Assembly (NCBI RefSeq): GCF_026151205.1
Contig: NC_087078.1
Coordinates: forward strand, 10,246,675-10,310,674
Reading direction: 5' to 3'
DNA: 64,000 nucleotides
DNA from: Bolinopsis microptera
Taxonomy: Eukaryota > Ctenophora > Tentaculata > Lobata > Bolinopsidae
The first letter of the stretch is position 1. Every line of letters begins with the position of its first letter. Below the pieces are notes generated by a model, which did no database searches, had not been told where the DNA came from, and worked only from the letters and a program-made list of their open reading frames with translations. Positions 1 to 10,348 of the stretch are shown here, piece after piece. A program made the translations under genes and the position numbers.

Positions 1-98
1 CTTGGATTCTTTGTGTTTTAAAACGACTATCTGTTACATGATCGATCTGATTGATATGTCTGTCCAGGTTTCTGGAAATTTGCTGTTCATTTGGTAAC
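1..98 (-). pseudogene. PDE12-like exon 7 remnant, tandem unit 0
   Basis: This is the 5' part of exon 7 of a PDE12-like 2',5'-phosphodiesterase, cut by the window edge. It aligns base for base with the same exon in the later units (13322-13635, 18816-19129, 25128-25441). Read on the minus strand it carries a TAA codon where the intact gene at 24335-28012 has TCA, so this copy cannot make the enzyme. The same stop is present in units 2 and 3. The splice acceptor lies just right of it. Confidence 0.8.
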
Positions 99-340
99 CT
101 GGAGTTTCTAGTGTTATCTAATTTATCCAAATATTAACAAGAATTTCCAGTTTTATACAACTAACCCATCAATATATAAACAGTTTCCTTCCAATTTAAC
201 CACAATTGTGTCGGGCCGAATTCTACACAGTTTATTGTGGTTACATTCGTGAAGCAATCAATCTCGACAGGTTGTGTGCATTTTATGATATTACTTACTT
301 TAAATTACAATGTCAAATGTATAATCAATAATCATTGCAT

Positions 341-1903
341 TTTTTTTTTTTTTTTTTTTTTTTAGAGAGGCTGGGCCTGGTTGGCCCACGAGAGGATAGC
401 ATATGAATGCTTTGCATACCTCTGGGGTATGGCAGTCCTGTGGGAGGATGCCAGTGGAATCAAGATGTGTAATCAAGGATGATGGTAAGTGTTGTGGGGT
501 GTGTCATAGATAAACGCTTAAGTGGTGGTTGAGTGTGGAAGAGAGAGGCGAAATAAGACGGCGTTAAAGTAGTCGCTATGTTACACCTGTCTGGTCCAAC
601 TCCTCTGGCACCACTAAGCGTTTAGTGTGGTTTGTAAAGTTGACAATGGTGGAGATGTGTTGGTTGTCGAATATGTCATTGACAGAGAGGTAGTAGTCCC
701 GGAAATATTGACCTCTTATTTGGGCAATAGCCGGGCACTGTCCGAGAAAGTGTGAGACAGTCTCCTCTTCGTCGCCGCATTTAGGACAAGCACTTGTGTC
801 TGATTTGCGAATGGTGTGTAGGTGTTTGTTGAGGCCACAATGTCCCGTGATGAGGTGCACTGCAGTTCTATAATTTTGTCTGTTGTTACTGAGTGTAGTG
901 TTGAGATTTTTGATGATGTTGATGTTTTTATGTCCAAGTGTCAGTTTAGTGTGTCTGGGACCATCAGTAATCCATGATTCTTGATTAAGTTTTGTGACTT
1001 TGTCGTTGATCAGGCGTTTGATGTAAGATTGTGGAATTGGGCAATTCAAAGTGGATTCACTGGTTGTACCATTTTTGGCCAGCTCGTCTGCTTTTTCATT
1101 ACCCCACAATCCAATGTGTGCAGCTATCCATCTGATCTCTAAGGTGTTAGTGGATCCGAGTGTATTGAGGGTGTCGTAACAGTCTCTTGTAGTCCTACTC
1201 CTCGTTGAAGGTGAGGATATGGCTTGAATAGAGGAGAGACTGTCTGACCATATGATGATGTGTGTGTTTGTATAAGTTGATAGATATTTACAAGCTTCGA
1301 TGATGGCAGTGAGTTCTGTTTGATAAACGGTGCAATAATCGGGAAGCTTGAATGATCTTTCATCTAGTGTAGTGTTGTTGTTGTCTGTGGTGATAATATA
1401 ACCAGCCCCGCTACCTGAGTCTGTGCGTGACCCGTCTGTGTAGCAGGTGATGGTTTCACTGGGGATGTTGTCGATGGTGTTTTGGAGTGAGCCTCTATAT
1501 CCAATGTTGTCAGCTCCAGGAGTGGTGACCGTGAAGCGTCGTTCAAGCATCATGGTTGGTATAGATAGGTCTCTCTCTGCTTTGGGTGGTATGTTGAGAT
1601 CTACCATGAATTGTTTGTTGATAGTGGTGTGAGTTGTGATGGTACCTTTTCTGGGGGCGATAGTTTCGAGGGTTAGGCTTCCATAAGCTTGAAGCCTGGC
1701 TGTGCCCTTTGCTGCTTCACCTCTCAGGAAAAGTATGATATCTGGAGTGTTAGTGAGGTGGTTCAGTGCGATGAAGGGAGTACTAGGCATGGCACCAGAC
1801 ATCATTCTCAATGCCAATGCCTGAACTCGTTTGAACTTCCTCGCGTTGGTGTCTGTTTGGGTTGCTCTAATCCATATACTACAGCAGTATGATAGAATAG
1901 GTC
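341..1903 (-). mobile_element. 5'-truncated non-LTR retrotransposon with RNase H domain
   Basis: The insertion interrupts intron 6 of the unit 0 PDE12 copy. The flank at about 280-340 is repeated at about 1904-1981, a target-site duplication near 60 bp, with a further 16 bp internal doubling in the right copy. The left end is a T run of about 23 bases on the plus strand, which is the 3' poly(A) tail of a minus-strand element. Only the C-terminal part of the protein survives, the usual result of incomplete target-primed reverse transcription. The RNase H domain places it in the I-group of non-LTR elements; I cannot name the clade. Confidence 0.88.
576..1817 (-). pseudogene. Retrotransposon ORF2 C-terminus: RNase H and Cys/His tail
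   Basis: This is a 413-codon open frame that lacks the endonuclease and reverse transcriptase parts. After about 125 residues of RT connection region comes an RNase H fold. Its four acidic positions are visible: Asp in YTDGS, Glu in QTEL, Asp in WSDS and Asp in GNEKADELA. The C-terminus has the CPKCGDEEETVSHFLGQC zinc-binding motif typical of RNase H-bearing non-LTR elements. RNase H removes RNA from the RNA:DNA hybrid during retrotransposition. The frame is unbroken, so the insertion is young, but without RT it cannot act alone. A decayed copy of the same family lies at 53340-54112. The apparent first Met is internal to the original protein. Confidence 0.88.
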
Positions 1904-2012
1904 TATTTTATGATATTACTTACTTTAAATTACAATGTCAAATGTATTACAATGTCAAATGTATAATCAATAATCATTGCATATTATCGATTAAACATCT
2001 GTTTGAACTTAT

Positions 2013-2087
2013 CAAGGTCGTTCAAGTCCAACATGAACATTTAAGATTTTTCTTGATATCTGGTAAAGGGAAACTTTCATACTGGCA
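2013..2087 (-). pseudogene. PDE12-like exon 6 remnant, tandem unit 0
   Basis: It corresponds to the 73-base exon 6 of the intact gene at 26265-26337. The acceptor side is kept, but the donor has changed from GTAAGT to ATAAGT, and the exon body carries small changes that break the frame. It is therefore a dead exon. Unit 0 ends about 107 bases to the right, where PDE12 intron 5 sequence is joined directly to the 3' flank of the next zinc-finger gene. Confidence 0.75.
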
Positions 2088-2267
2088 CTGAAAAGTGAGG
2101 CACTTTATAAAAATATCAATTACTCATACTCTGTTGAGCACTGAGGATGCAAAATTTGCTCATCAATAAACAGGAAACTAGTGCAAATAGAGTAGTGTAA
2201 TTTTGACACAATAGCCATTTGTAAACTGATAACGGGGGGATTTTAAACATATACAACCACGATGCTC

Positions 2268-3742
2268 AGAGGCACATATTAGGTGCGGTAAAAAAATCGA
2301 AATTATGCGGTACCGCACCCGACTATAAAGGTAAAATGTGCGGTAAGGTGCGGTAATTTTTTACCAATTATGCGGCAAATGTGCGGCGATTTTTTCGAAA
2401 TTTGTGCGGGAATTGTGCGGTTTTTTTTTGCATTTTCTCAAGGACTTTGGAAATTCTAAACGTATAACCGCCGCTATTATCAAAAATAGGTCTGTTTATG
2501 TGTTACTGAGGGTGTAGTTCTTTACTAAGACCATGATTGAACCTATATTGAGATTCAGTTATCTGAGAACAGTGACTTGATCTGGTAGAGATCAGGAATC
2601 AGGATACAGTTATTTGAAGACGCCTCTTGATAGAATCGATCAGATCCCATGCGCGTGATCGCAAATATGTGACACGCTTCAAGTTGGCATTGATCGTCAG
2701 TACTTGTGAACCATTTAATCCAAGATCCATTAAGCCCACTATAAAGCCAACGCTACAACGAATAAAGCTCATTACCCTTTACACCTACTTCTTCTATTAT
2801 CACCTACGAATGATAACTGATACACTATAATCGAAGTACGGTAACGACGAGGGTTCCATAATGGCCTGAGTCACGGTCCCGAAAGGGCCTCATGGATCAC
2901 GGTCCCGAAAGGGCCTGGGTAACGGTCCCGAAAGGGCCTGGGTAACGGTCCCGAAAGGGCCTGGGTCACGGTCCCGAAAGGGCCTGAGTCACGTGGCCTA
3001 AGCATGAGTTCCAAAAGGGCCTGGGTCACGGTCCCGAAAGGGCCTGGGTCAGGGTCCCGAAAGGGCCTGGGTCAGGGTCCCGAAAGGGCCTGGGTCACGG
3101 TCTCGAAAGGGCCTGGGTCACGTGGTAACTGGGTCACGTGACCTAAGCATGAGTTCCAAAAGGGCCTGGGTCACGGTCCCGAAAGGGCCTGGGTCAGGGT
3201 CCCGAAAGGGCCTGGATAACGGTCCCGAAAGGGCCTGGGTCACGGTCCCGAAAGGGCCTGGGTCACGGTCCAGAAAGGGCCTGGGTCACGTGGTAACCGG
3301 GTCACGTGGTAAGCATGAGTTCCAAAAGGGCCTGGGTCACGGTCCCGAAAGAGCCTGGGTCAGGGTCCCGAAAGGGCCTGGGTCAGGGTCCCGAAAGGGC
3401 CTGAGTCACGTGGTAACTGGGTCACGTGGCCTAAGTATGAGTTCCAAAAGGGCCTGGGTCACGGTCCCGAAAGGGCCTGAGTCAGGGTCCCGAAAGGGCC
3501 TGAGTCACGGTCCTAAAAGGGCCCGACTTTTAACATATTTTGGTTTTTACACTCGAAAATCTTAACGCGAAAATTTCACAATTATGCGAAATTACGCGGA
3601 AAATGCAAGATTATGCGGAAATATGCAGATAATTACAAAATGTGCGGAAATGTGCGGAAAACAATAAATTATGCGGAAGTGTGCGGAAAACGGTAAATTG
3701 TGCGATCCCGCACCCATCGCACCTAATATGTGCCCATGAATT
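2268..3742. mobile_element. MITE-like element with terminal inverted repeats and internal minisatellite
   Basis: It is absent from the matching place in units 2 and 3. The ends carry a 17 bp inverted repeat, GGCACATATTAGGTGCG at 2271-2287 and its complement at 3718-3734. The host word GATGCTC occurs on both sides (2261-2267 and 3743-3749), suggesting a 7-8 bp target duplication as in hAT elements. Both flanks inside the ends are full of direct repeats of the words TGTGCGGA and TATGCGGA, as expected for transposase-binding subterminal repeats. There is no transposase. The centre is a minisatellite. Confidence 0.75.
2862..3524. repeat. 23 bp minisatellite with higher-order structure
   Basis: More than twenty tandem copies of a 23-base unit contain the near-palindromic core GGTCCCGAAAGGGCC. 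Four times the array is interrupted by a longer block with GGTCACGTGG and AGCATGAGTTCCAAAAGG, giving a higher-order repeat of roughly 120-140 bases. The long frame at 3122-3565 on the plus strand is only translation of this repeat and is not called as a gene. Confidence 0.9.
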
Positions 3743-4514
3743 GATGCTCCATTACTAGATTACTTAATGTCAATAAAAGCACCAAAGTCCAAATCATAAT
3801 ATCTCACCATCTTATCAAGAACTGAACAACATCTTGCAGGACTGCCAATTCATTTTCTCACCATAGTGGATTCTAGAATATTTCTTGTAGGATCACTCAT
3901 TTTTCTTGCAGCATAGGAGCTCTGTGAACATTTGAATCATTTCTCCCCAGAGTGAGTTCTCATGTGTCTAGTAAGATGCATAGCTTGTCTTGCAGCAAAT
4001 GAACACTCAGAACACTTAAAGGGTTTATCACCTGAGTGAGTTCTCATATGTCTAGTTAGATGACCTGCATGTTTTGTAGCATATGAACACTCAGAACACT
4101 TGAAGGGTTTATCACCTGAGTGATTTCTCATATGTACAGTAAGGTCACTATTTCTACTTGTAGCATATGAACACTCAGAACACTTGAAGGGTTTCTCACC
4201 TGGGTGAGTTCTCATATGTTCAGTAAGAGCACCTGCTCGTTTTGTAGCATATGAACACTCAGAACACTTGAAGGGTTTCTCACCTGAGTGAATTCTCATA
4301 TGTACAGTAAGCCCAGTGACATAAATTTAAAAAGGGACTAGGAATCCAGTCTGGAAAGAAAAAACGGCTACCATATATTTTTAAAACGACTACCATAAAT
4401 TTTTCGGCCGCTCCGCGGCCGGATAACGATTTCATTTTACTTTGCTAGTTATATTACAGAGGTTTAGTTATTCATTAGTATAGTTATTAATTCATTAGTA
4501 TAGTTATTCATAAT

Positions 4515-5571
4515 GGGGGTGATGCAACGTCAATTAATGTCAATTAATGTCAATTAATGTCAATTAATGTCAATGTCAGTTTTGCAAAATTTTGGAATAC
4601 TGACATTAATTGACACGATATTTTTCGACCAGAGATTATGTAGTTCTACCATATTTTTAGCACTTTAGAACGTTTATATCATCAATTTATTCACTACTAT
4701 CACATATGGAAATGTGAAATGTGAAAAAAATTCAGATCATTAAATAATAAAACTAAAATAATACGGTTTTCCGAAATTAAATTTTCTTAAATGGACGTGG
4801 CCATCCAAGGGCGTGGTTCTCAACATCATCAGAACTTAAAACCCACATTAAACGAAATGCCTTCATGACATTTATATTTGAATAACGAATCTTAAACAGC
4901 TAACATTACTCCTTCATACTAAAAAAGCCGATTCTAGATATTTTACCTGTATAAGAAACCAATAAAATATGGGCGTGGCCGGTGGGGACCGAAGATGGAA
5001 GAGTTGGAAGCTGAAATTTTTTTTGGTGGTCTTTGAACCTAAGAATCAACAGATAAGAACATCTTACTATACATAAAGCGAGACGATATATATGGTTCCG
5101 TGCCATTTTACTGACACCACGGCATCAACTTTAACGGGACTTTCCTCAAAAACCGTAAAAGATATACAACTGAAACTTTTTTGACTGAGTCAAATGCTTT
5201 AATGGCCTTCAAATCAGTATGAAAAAATAAAAAATTGGCCAAGGAATAAGAATTTTAGTGCCCAAAATTTGGACCCCCAAGTGGTGTCAAAAACGCGAAA
5301 TAGGTAATAATTATTTTAGTCTCTTGAGTCTTGACACCACTTTATAGTAAGACGGGTTCCTGCTAGTACTCATAATTATTCAAGGACATTTTGTTTTTTT
5401 GAACCGGTCTAACTTACATAGACGTGAATATCTTGAATATTTATCGAATAATGATAATCTCAAATTTCAAGACAAATTAATGTCAATTAATGTCAATTAA
5501 TGTCAATTAATGTCAATGTCAGTTTGGGGTTTTTATGGAATACTGACATTAATTGACGTTGCATCACCCCC
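4515..5571. mobile_element. Nested element with 28 bp inverted repeats
   Basis: It begins GGGGGTGATGCAACGTCAAT and ends with the complement of the same sequence; the match runs for about 28 bases. The 8 bp target duplication TTCATAAT is at 4507-4514 and 5572-5579. Both ends carry tandem arrays of the 10-mer TGTCAATTAA (about 4525-4575 and 5475-5520), followed by TGTCAG and an inverted CTGACATTAATTGAC. It has no coding capacity. It inserted after the element that surrounds it. Confidence 0.9.
5110..5365 (+). repeat. Dispersed repeat bounded by TGACACCAC, copy 1
   Basis: This is the interior of the nested element. The segment from CTGACACCACGGCATC to GTCTTGACACCACTT recurs, in one or the other orientation, at about 41757-42095, 46858-47115, 52640-52910 and 59527-59870, with half-copies near 43440, 44470, 61330 and 62340. 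It has no long reading frame. It marks a DNA transposon family common in this genome. Confidence 0.7.
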
Positions 5572-5610
5572 TTCATAATTGCCAAAAGATTGTGAAAGAA
5601 TTCCTTTCCA

Positions 5611-5665
5611 GGTCTCGAACTCGCGATCTGCTAATGTAGTAACGACGGATTAACCGACTAGGCTA
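5611..5665 (-). other. tRNA-like segment (SINE head or tRNA relic) with A and B boxes
   Basis: Read on the minus strand it contains TAGCCTAGTCGG (A box, 5654-5665) and GAGTTCGAGACC (B box, 5611-5622) at tRNA-like spacing. These are the internal promoter elements used by RNA polymerase III. The T-arm does not pair well, so I read it as a tRNA-derived SINE head or an old pseudogene and not a working tRNA gene. Confidence 0.55.
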
Positions 5666-6580
5666 CGATTTCATGCACGCTTTCGTAATATTGACATATA
5701 GGTCTTCGCGCGTTCCTGCAACTACCATACTACCATACTACCAAACAGTCCATACTACCATACTGGTAGTAGGAAAATCTTGGATCCTGACAGAAATATC
5801 TTGGATTATTTGGTAACGCGCAAGTTAAGCGCAAGAACTAGGATCCTGACAGGAATCTGGCATTTGCGCTCGATTCGAACATCTTCTCGGATAAATATAG
5901 AATTAAAGTACAGTGCGCGGCGTTACAGTGTGTAACAACCGAGAGCGACTATTTTAAAGTTGATTTAATAATTTTGTTGACAAAAATTAGTCGGCGTGGC
6001 TATGGAAATTAATATGGCTAGGAATTAGATTCTTAGATTCCTCACTTTATGTCACTGGGACAGTAAGATGACTTGCATGTTTTGCAGCAAATGAACGCTC
6101 TGAACACTTGAAGGGTTTCTCGACTGAGTGAATCTTTTGATGTTCTTTAAGTATTCTCCAATATGCTGCACTGAATGTACACTGTGAACACCCAAATGGT
6201 CTCACAGGCAGGCTCTCACTAGGTGACAGAACTAATGTCCTCTGAGGATCTGTTCCAGTCAAGTTATCTGAAGTATCAAAGTAGTCAGGTATTTCTGGGC
6301 TGCTATGATCATGGTGCTGCTTTACATGTTCTATTAAATGAGTGTCTGAGTAATCATGTTCAGCACAAACTGGACAGATAAAAATAGATGGTTTATCTGA
6401 TTCAGATGTAAGTTCTTGTTTTATTGTACAATTTGATATTGTTTTATGTTCTTTGATGTGCTCAACAAAGTAGTCTTCTGAAAAGTAATGTGCTCCACAC
6501 ATTGGGCAGAGGAAACCGTTTGACTTTTCTGGGATCTCCACTTGTTCTGATTTGATCTCTTGTTTACATTCTTTAGACAT

Positions 6581-7080
6581 TCTGAGGTACTGGAATATAA
6601 GAGATATATAAAGTACATTTATTTAAAATTCGATAGTGAAGGAATGTGTTATTGATAACTTGCCTTATCCAATAAAAATCACAAATATTTGCCCAATTAA
6701 ACCGGCCGGACAGTATCTCAAAATTTATAATCTTGAACCTTATTTCATTAACTACGGTCTCTAATTTTAGAAACGATGACTTAAGCTCAATAGTTTATTA
6801 TATTCGAAAGGAACGACCAAGCTAAAATAATAGTTATAGTAACATAAAATTAAAACTTACTAATATTCACACCACGTAACCAAAGCACATCAATTATTAA
6901 TAATGTAAATCACATTTAATTGTTTACTTAATAAAACAAAACTGTTTGTAATATGATATCATACTGAATAATATCAATAATAACTAATCCCCGAATTTAC
7001 AAATTCAACAAAATAGTCCATACACGATCAAAGATGGAAGTAATATTTCACAGAAAGTGCTAAAAGTAGTTAAGATTTAA
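6581..7080 (-). promoter_or_regulatory. 5' region of zinc-finger copy 1: splice sites and presumed promoter
   Basis: A pyrimidine-rich acceptor (CTCAG just before base 6581) precedes the ATG by one base. A strong donor, ATTA/GTAAGT, lies on the minus strand at 6855-6860. Together they suggest a non-coding first exon right of 6861 and an intron of about 275 bases. The same two sites are kept in units 2, 3 and 4, where later transposons sit inside this intron. The promoter itself is not visible as a motif. Confidence 0.5.
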
Positions 7081-8484
7081 TCAGTATCTCCAAGTAATAT
7101 ATAGATATAAGATATCAGATATAATGGGAAGATGATCAGAGGGGAATATAGCACTACGACATCCCTCACTTTCCTCCAGATCAGACAGATTTGGAGATGG
7201 AGTCACGTGGCCAACCTGAAAATTAGAAAAAGGGTAAATTTGAAAGTAAAAATCACACAAATCAAAAATCACGATCTCTACGATATGCGACAAGATTAAC
7301 GCCATCTTAGGCCGCGATGAAATTGATGACTCCTCGGACTAATTTAAATATATTCCTTTTGAGCTTCTGTAAGTTGTAACGTCCTCAATAAATATATTTA
7401 ATTGTAGTTCTAGTTGTGAAAATAGTTTTGATATAAAATCCAAACATTAGCTTCTATCTTTTTAAGACGAAAACAAGATAGTAAAGTGAGAATTTATTTG
7501 TAATCATTATGATCAAATAGAGATTATTATAGCTTCTCCAACTAACCGTTGAATTTTCATCACACACGATATAATCTATAACGTCTTTAAAGTCAGCAGT
7601 ATAGTTTGTGTAGTTTGGTTCACCCCGGGCCAGAGTAAGTTTTAAAGGATTCCGAACATTTTTATGCAAGAAGTTTTGCAATTCGTCCCCATTCTCGACC
7701 TGAATATATTATGTTGTGTTGTGAAAATTTGAACCTTTCTAACGTATGGAAATCGAAGTAACTGAAAATTGTTTCGAAGAAGTGCGCCACCTGAACACCC
7801 ATTACATATAAGCAAAACAGTCTAACCTGTATTGCAGAACAAAACAATAAATAAAATACAAATAATAGCTGAGAATAAGAATTCTTCAGATACCTGCGAG
7901 ACCACTCCATCAGTGAGATAAGCATTAACTAAACTGGTTGTCTGAGAGTTCATATCACCACAAATAACCACACTGACACCCTCCCCCTGCTTCTGATAAA
8001 CCTCCCTAACAGTCTGGATCTTGCTACACAGGGCGTGTATGTGGAATAGTGCTATTATGTGGTATTCAGGATTCCAGTACAGATGTGTGTTGCCAACTAT
8101 TACTAGTTTCTTGGATTCTTTGTGGTTACCTGGAGTTTCTAGTGTTATCTAATTTATCCAAATATTAACAAGAATTTCCAGTTTTATACAACTAACCCAT
8201 CAATATATTAACAGTTTCCTTCTAATGTAACCACATCTGTGTCGGGCCGAATTCTACACGGATTAGTCTGGTTACACTCCTGAAGCAATCAATCTAGACA
8301 GGTTGTGAGCATTATATGATATTACTTACTTTAAAATTAAATTACGATGTCAAATGTATAATCAATAATCATTGCATATATTATTGATTAAACATCTGTT
8401 TGAACTTACCAAGGTCGATCAAGTCCAACATTTGAGAGTTTTCTTGATACAAATCTGGTAAACCGGGAAACTTTCATACTGGCA
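7081..8484 (-). pseudogene. Partial PDE12-like copy, exons 6-9, tandem unit 1
   Basis: Exon 9 is 7081-7215, exon 8 7547-7699, exon 7 7894-8129 and exon 6 8410-8484. The GT-AG borders of exons 7 to 9 match the intact gene. Exon 7 is short by exactly 78 bases (26 codons); the missing part is the one that holds the premature stop in the sister copies, so exons 7 to 9 here read open, including the GDMN and SDH active-site motifs. Exon 6 has two extra bases, and exons 1 to 5 are absent, so no full enzyme is possible. It could be transcribed only from a new promoter. Confidence 0.82.
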
Positions 8485-8834
8485 CTGAAAAGTGAGGCAC
8501 TTTATAAAAATATCAATTACTCATACTCTGTTGAGGACTGAGGATGCAAAATTTGCTCATAAATAAAAAGGAAACTAGTGCAAATATAGTAGTGTAATTT
8601 TGACACAATAGATATTTGTAACACTGATTACGGGGGATTTCAAACAGATACAACCACTACGATGCTCCATTACTTAAAGGCACCAAAGTCCAAATCATAA
8701 TGTCTCACCATCTTATCAAGAACTGAACAACATCTTGCAGGACTGCCAATATAGTTTCTCACCATAGTGGATTCTAATTTTTCTTGTAGGATCACTCATT
8801 TTTCTTGCAGTATAGGACCTCTGGAACATTTGAA

Positions 8835-9899
8835 TCATTTCTCCCCAGAGTGACTTCTCATGTGTCTAGTAAGAAGCATTGCTTGTCTTGCAGCAAATGA
8901 ACACTCAAAACATTTGAAGAGTTTAAGGGGTTTATCACCTGAGTGAGTTTTCATATGTCTATTAAGATTACATGCGTTTCTGGCAGCAAATGAACACTCA
9001 GAACACTTGAAGGGTTTCTCACCTGAGTGAGTTCTCATATGTACCGTAAGATCACCTGCTCGTTTTGTAGCATATGAACACTCAGAACATTTGAAGGGTT
9101 TATCACCTGAGTGAGTTCTCATATGTACAGTAAGATTACATGCGTGTCTTGCAGCAAATGAACACTCAGAACATTTGAAGGGTTTCTCACCTGAGTGAGT
9201 TCTCATATGTTCAGTAAGATTACCTGCTTGTCTTGCAGCAAATGAACACTCTGAACACTTGAAGGGTTTCTTGCCTGAATGAGTTCTCATATGTTTAGTA
9301 AGATTACCTGCATGTTTTGTAGCATATGAACACTCAGAACACTTGAAGGGTTTCTCACCTGAGTGAATTCTCATATGTACAGTAAGATCACCTGCTCGTT
9401 TTGTAGCATATGAACACTCTGAACATTTTAAAGGTTTCTCTTCAGAGTGAATCTTTTGATGTTCTATAAGTGTTCTCGAAGATGCTGCACTGAATGTACA
9501 CTGTGAACACCTAAATGGTCTCACAGGCAGACTCTCACTAGGAGACAGAACTAATGTCCTCTGAGGATCTGTTCCAGTCAAGTTATCTGAAGTATCAAAG
9601 TAGTCAGGTACTTCTGGGCTGCTATGATCATGGTGCTGCCTTACATGTTCTATTAACTGAGTGTCTGAGTAAACATGTTCAGCACAAACTGGACAGATAA
9701 AAATAGATGGTTCATCTGAATCAGATGTAAGTTCTTGTTTTATTGTACAATTTGATATTGTTTTATGTTCTTTGATGTGCTCAACAAAGTAGTCTTCTGG
9801 AAAGTAATGTGCTCCACACATTGGGCAGAGGAAACCGTTCGACTTTTCTGGGATCTCCACTTGTTCTGATTTGATCTCTTGTTTACAGTCTTTAGACAT
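8835..9899 (-). CDS. C2H2 zinc-finger protein, copy 2 (10 fingers)
   Basis: This is a 354-residue, probably nuclear DNA-binding protein. Residues 23-45 and about 67-90 are two atypical N-terminal C2H2 fingers. SUMO consensus sites lie at IKSE (9-12) and IKQE (53-56). A linker of about 40 residues precedes eight tandem fingers of the form FKCSEC-x12-H-x3-H joined by THSGEKP/THSGDKP linkers; the protein stops four residues after the last one. Finger helices differ chiefly at -1, 2, 3 and 6 (for example KRAGDLTV, KHAGNLTK, RQAGNLTE, RHACNLTV), the base-contacting positions. The last linker has an extra LKL, which may change finger spacing. The start Met follows a splice acceptor. Paralogues lie at 3937, 15387 and 21345. 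I cannot assign a target sequence or orthologue. Confidence 0.9.
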   Translation of the reverse strand: MSKDCKQEIKSEQVEIPEKSNGFLCPMCGAHYFPEDYFVEHIKEHKTISNCTIKQELTSDSDEPSIFICPVCAEHVYSDTQLIEHVRQHHDHSSPEVPDYFDTSDNLTGTDPQRTLVLSPSESLPVRPFRCSQCTFSAASSRTLIEHQKIHSEEKPLKCSECSYATKRAGDLTVHMRIHSGEKPFKCSECSYATKHAGNLTKHMRTHSGKKPFKCSECSFAARQAGNLTEHMRTHSGEKPFKCSECSFAARHACNLTVHMRTHSGDKPFKCSECSYATKRAGDLTVHMRTHSGEKPFKCSECSFAARNACNLNRHMKTHSGDKPLKLFKCFECSFAARQAMLLTRHMRSHSGEK

Positions 9900-10348
9900 T
9901 CTGAGGTATCGAAATATAAGAGATATATAAAGTACATTTATTTAAAATTCGATCGTGAAAGAATTTGGCATTGACCACGAGCATTATCCAATGAAAATCA
10001 CAAATATTTGCCCAGTTAAACCGCCCGGACGGTATCTCAAAATTTATAATTTTGAACCTTATTTCATTAACTACGGTCTCTAATTTTAAAAACGATGACT
10101 CTAGCTCAAAAGTTTATTATATTCGAAAGGAACGACCAAGCTAAAATAATAGTTATAGTAACATAAAATTAAAACTTACTAATATTCACACCACGTAACC
10201 AAAGTACATAAATTATTAACAATGTAAATCGCATTTAAATGTTAACTTTATAAAACAAATCTGTTTGTAATATGATATCATACAGTTGAATAATATCAAT
10301 AATAACTAATCCCCGAATTTACAAATTCAGCAAAATACTCCACACGAT
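9900..10348 (-). promoter_or_regulatory. 5' intron and presumed promoter of zinc-finger copy 2
   Basis: This is about 450 bases without an open frame, closely similar to 6581-7020 and to the corresponding parts of units 3 and 4. It keeps the splice acceptor next to the ATG and the GTAAGT donor (minus strand, near 10172). No core promoter motif is recognisable. Conservation between units reflects recent duplication and is not evidence of constraint. Confidence 0.45.

Larger units (their letters stand above)
4312..6059. mobile_element. hAT-like non-autonomous element inside zinc-finger copy 1
   Basis: The ends are perfect inverted repeats CCCAGTGACATAAA and TTTATGTCACTGGG. The 8 bp target duplication ACAGTAAG lies at 4304-4311 and 6060-6067, the size made by hAT transposases. 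It is 1748 bp long, encodes no transposase, and itself carries the nested element 4515-5571 and a tRNA-like segment at 5611-5665. Removing it and one ACAGTAAG copy restores the paralogue's sequence order across the site. Confidence 0.92.
3937..6580 (-). pseudogene. C2H2 zinc-finger gene, copy 1, split by a transposon
   Basis: The N-terminal half (6060-6580) has two atypical C2H2 fingers, two SUMO-type sites (IKSE, IKQE) and the start of the finger array. The C-terminal half (3937-4311) has four more KPFKCSECS-type fingers and ends, like its paralogues, with SGEK and a stop. A hAT-like element at 4312-6059 separates the halves within the helix of a finger, adding a foreign PVT tail and a stop to the N-terminal half. 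One finger has also lost its second cysteine (FKCSER in place of FKCSEC). Without the insertion the gene would resemble the 323-residue copy at 15387-16358. The N-terminal half could still be translated as a two- to three-finger protein. Confidence 0.9.
2195..8591 (-). repeat. Tandem segmental duplication unit 1
   Basis: The unit runs from the 3' flank of a zinc-finger gene to a point within PDE12 intron 5. It contains the broken zinc-finger gene 3937-6580 and PDE12 exons 9 to 6. The same order of sequence recurs in units 2, 3 and 4. The joint reads AAATAGAGTA (here with one change) followed by GTGTAATTTT. In the intact PDE12 gene AAATAGAGTA instead continues into unique intron 5 sequence after 26443. 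Two transposon insertions account for much of its 6.4 kb length. Confidence 0.85.

Noticed and set aside
2862-3524. CRISPR-like array
   Set aside because: The repeats are contiguous with no unique spacers, and the DNA is eukaryotic. It is a minisatellite.
3122-3565. 147-codon frame on the plus strand
   Set aside because: It is translation of the 23 bp minisatellite, open only because the repeat lacks stops in that phase.
5611-5665. Functional tRNA gene
   Set aside because: A and B boxes are present, but the T-arm and acceptor do not pair properly, and it lies inside a transposon.
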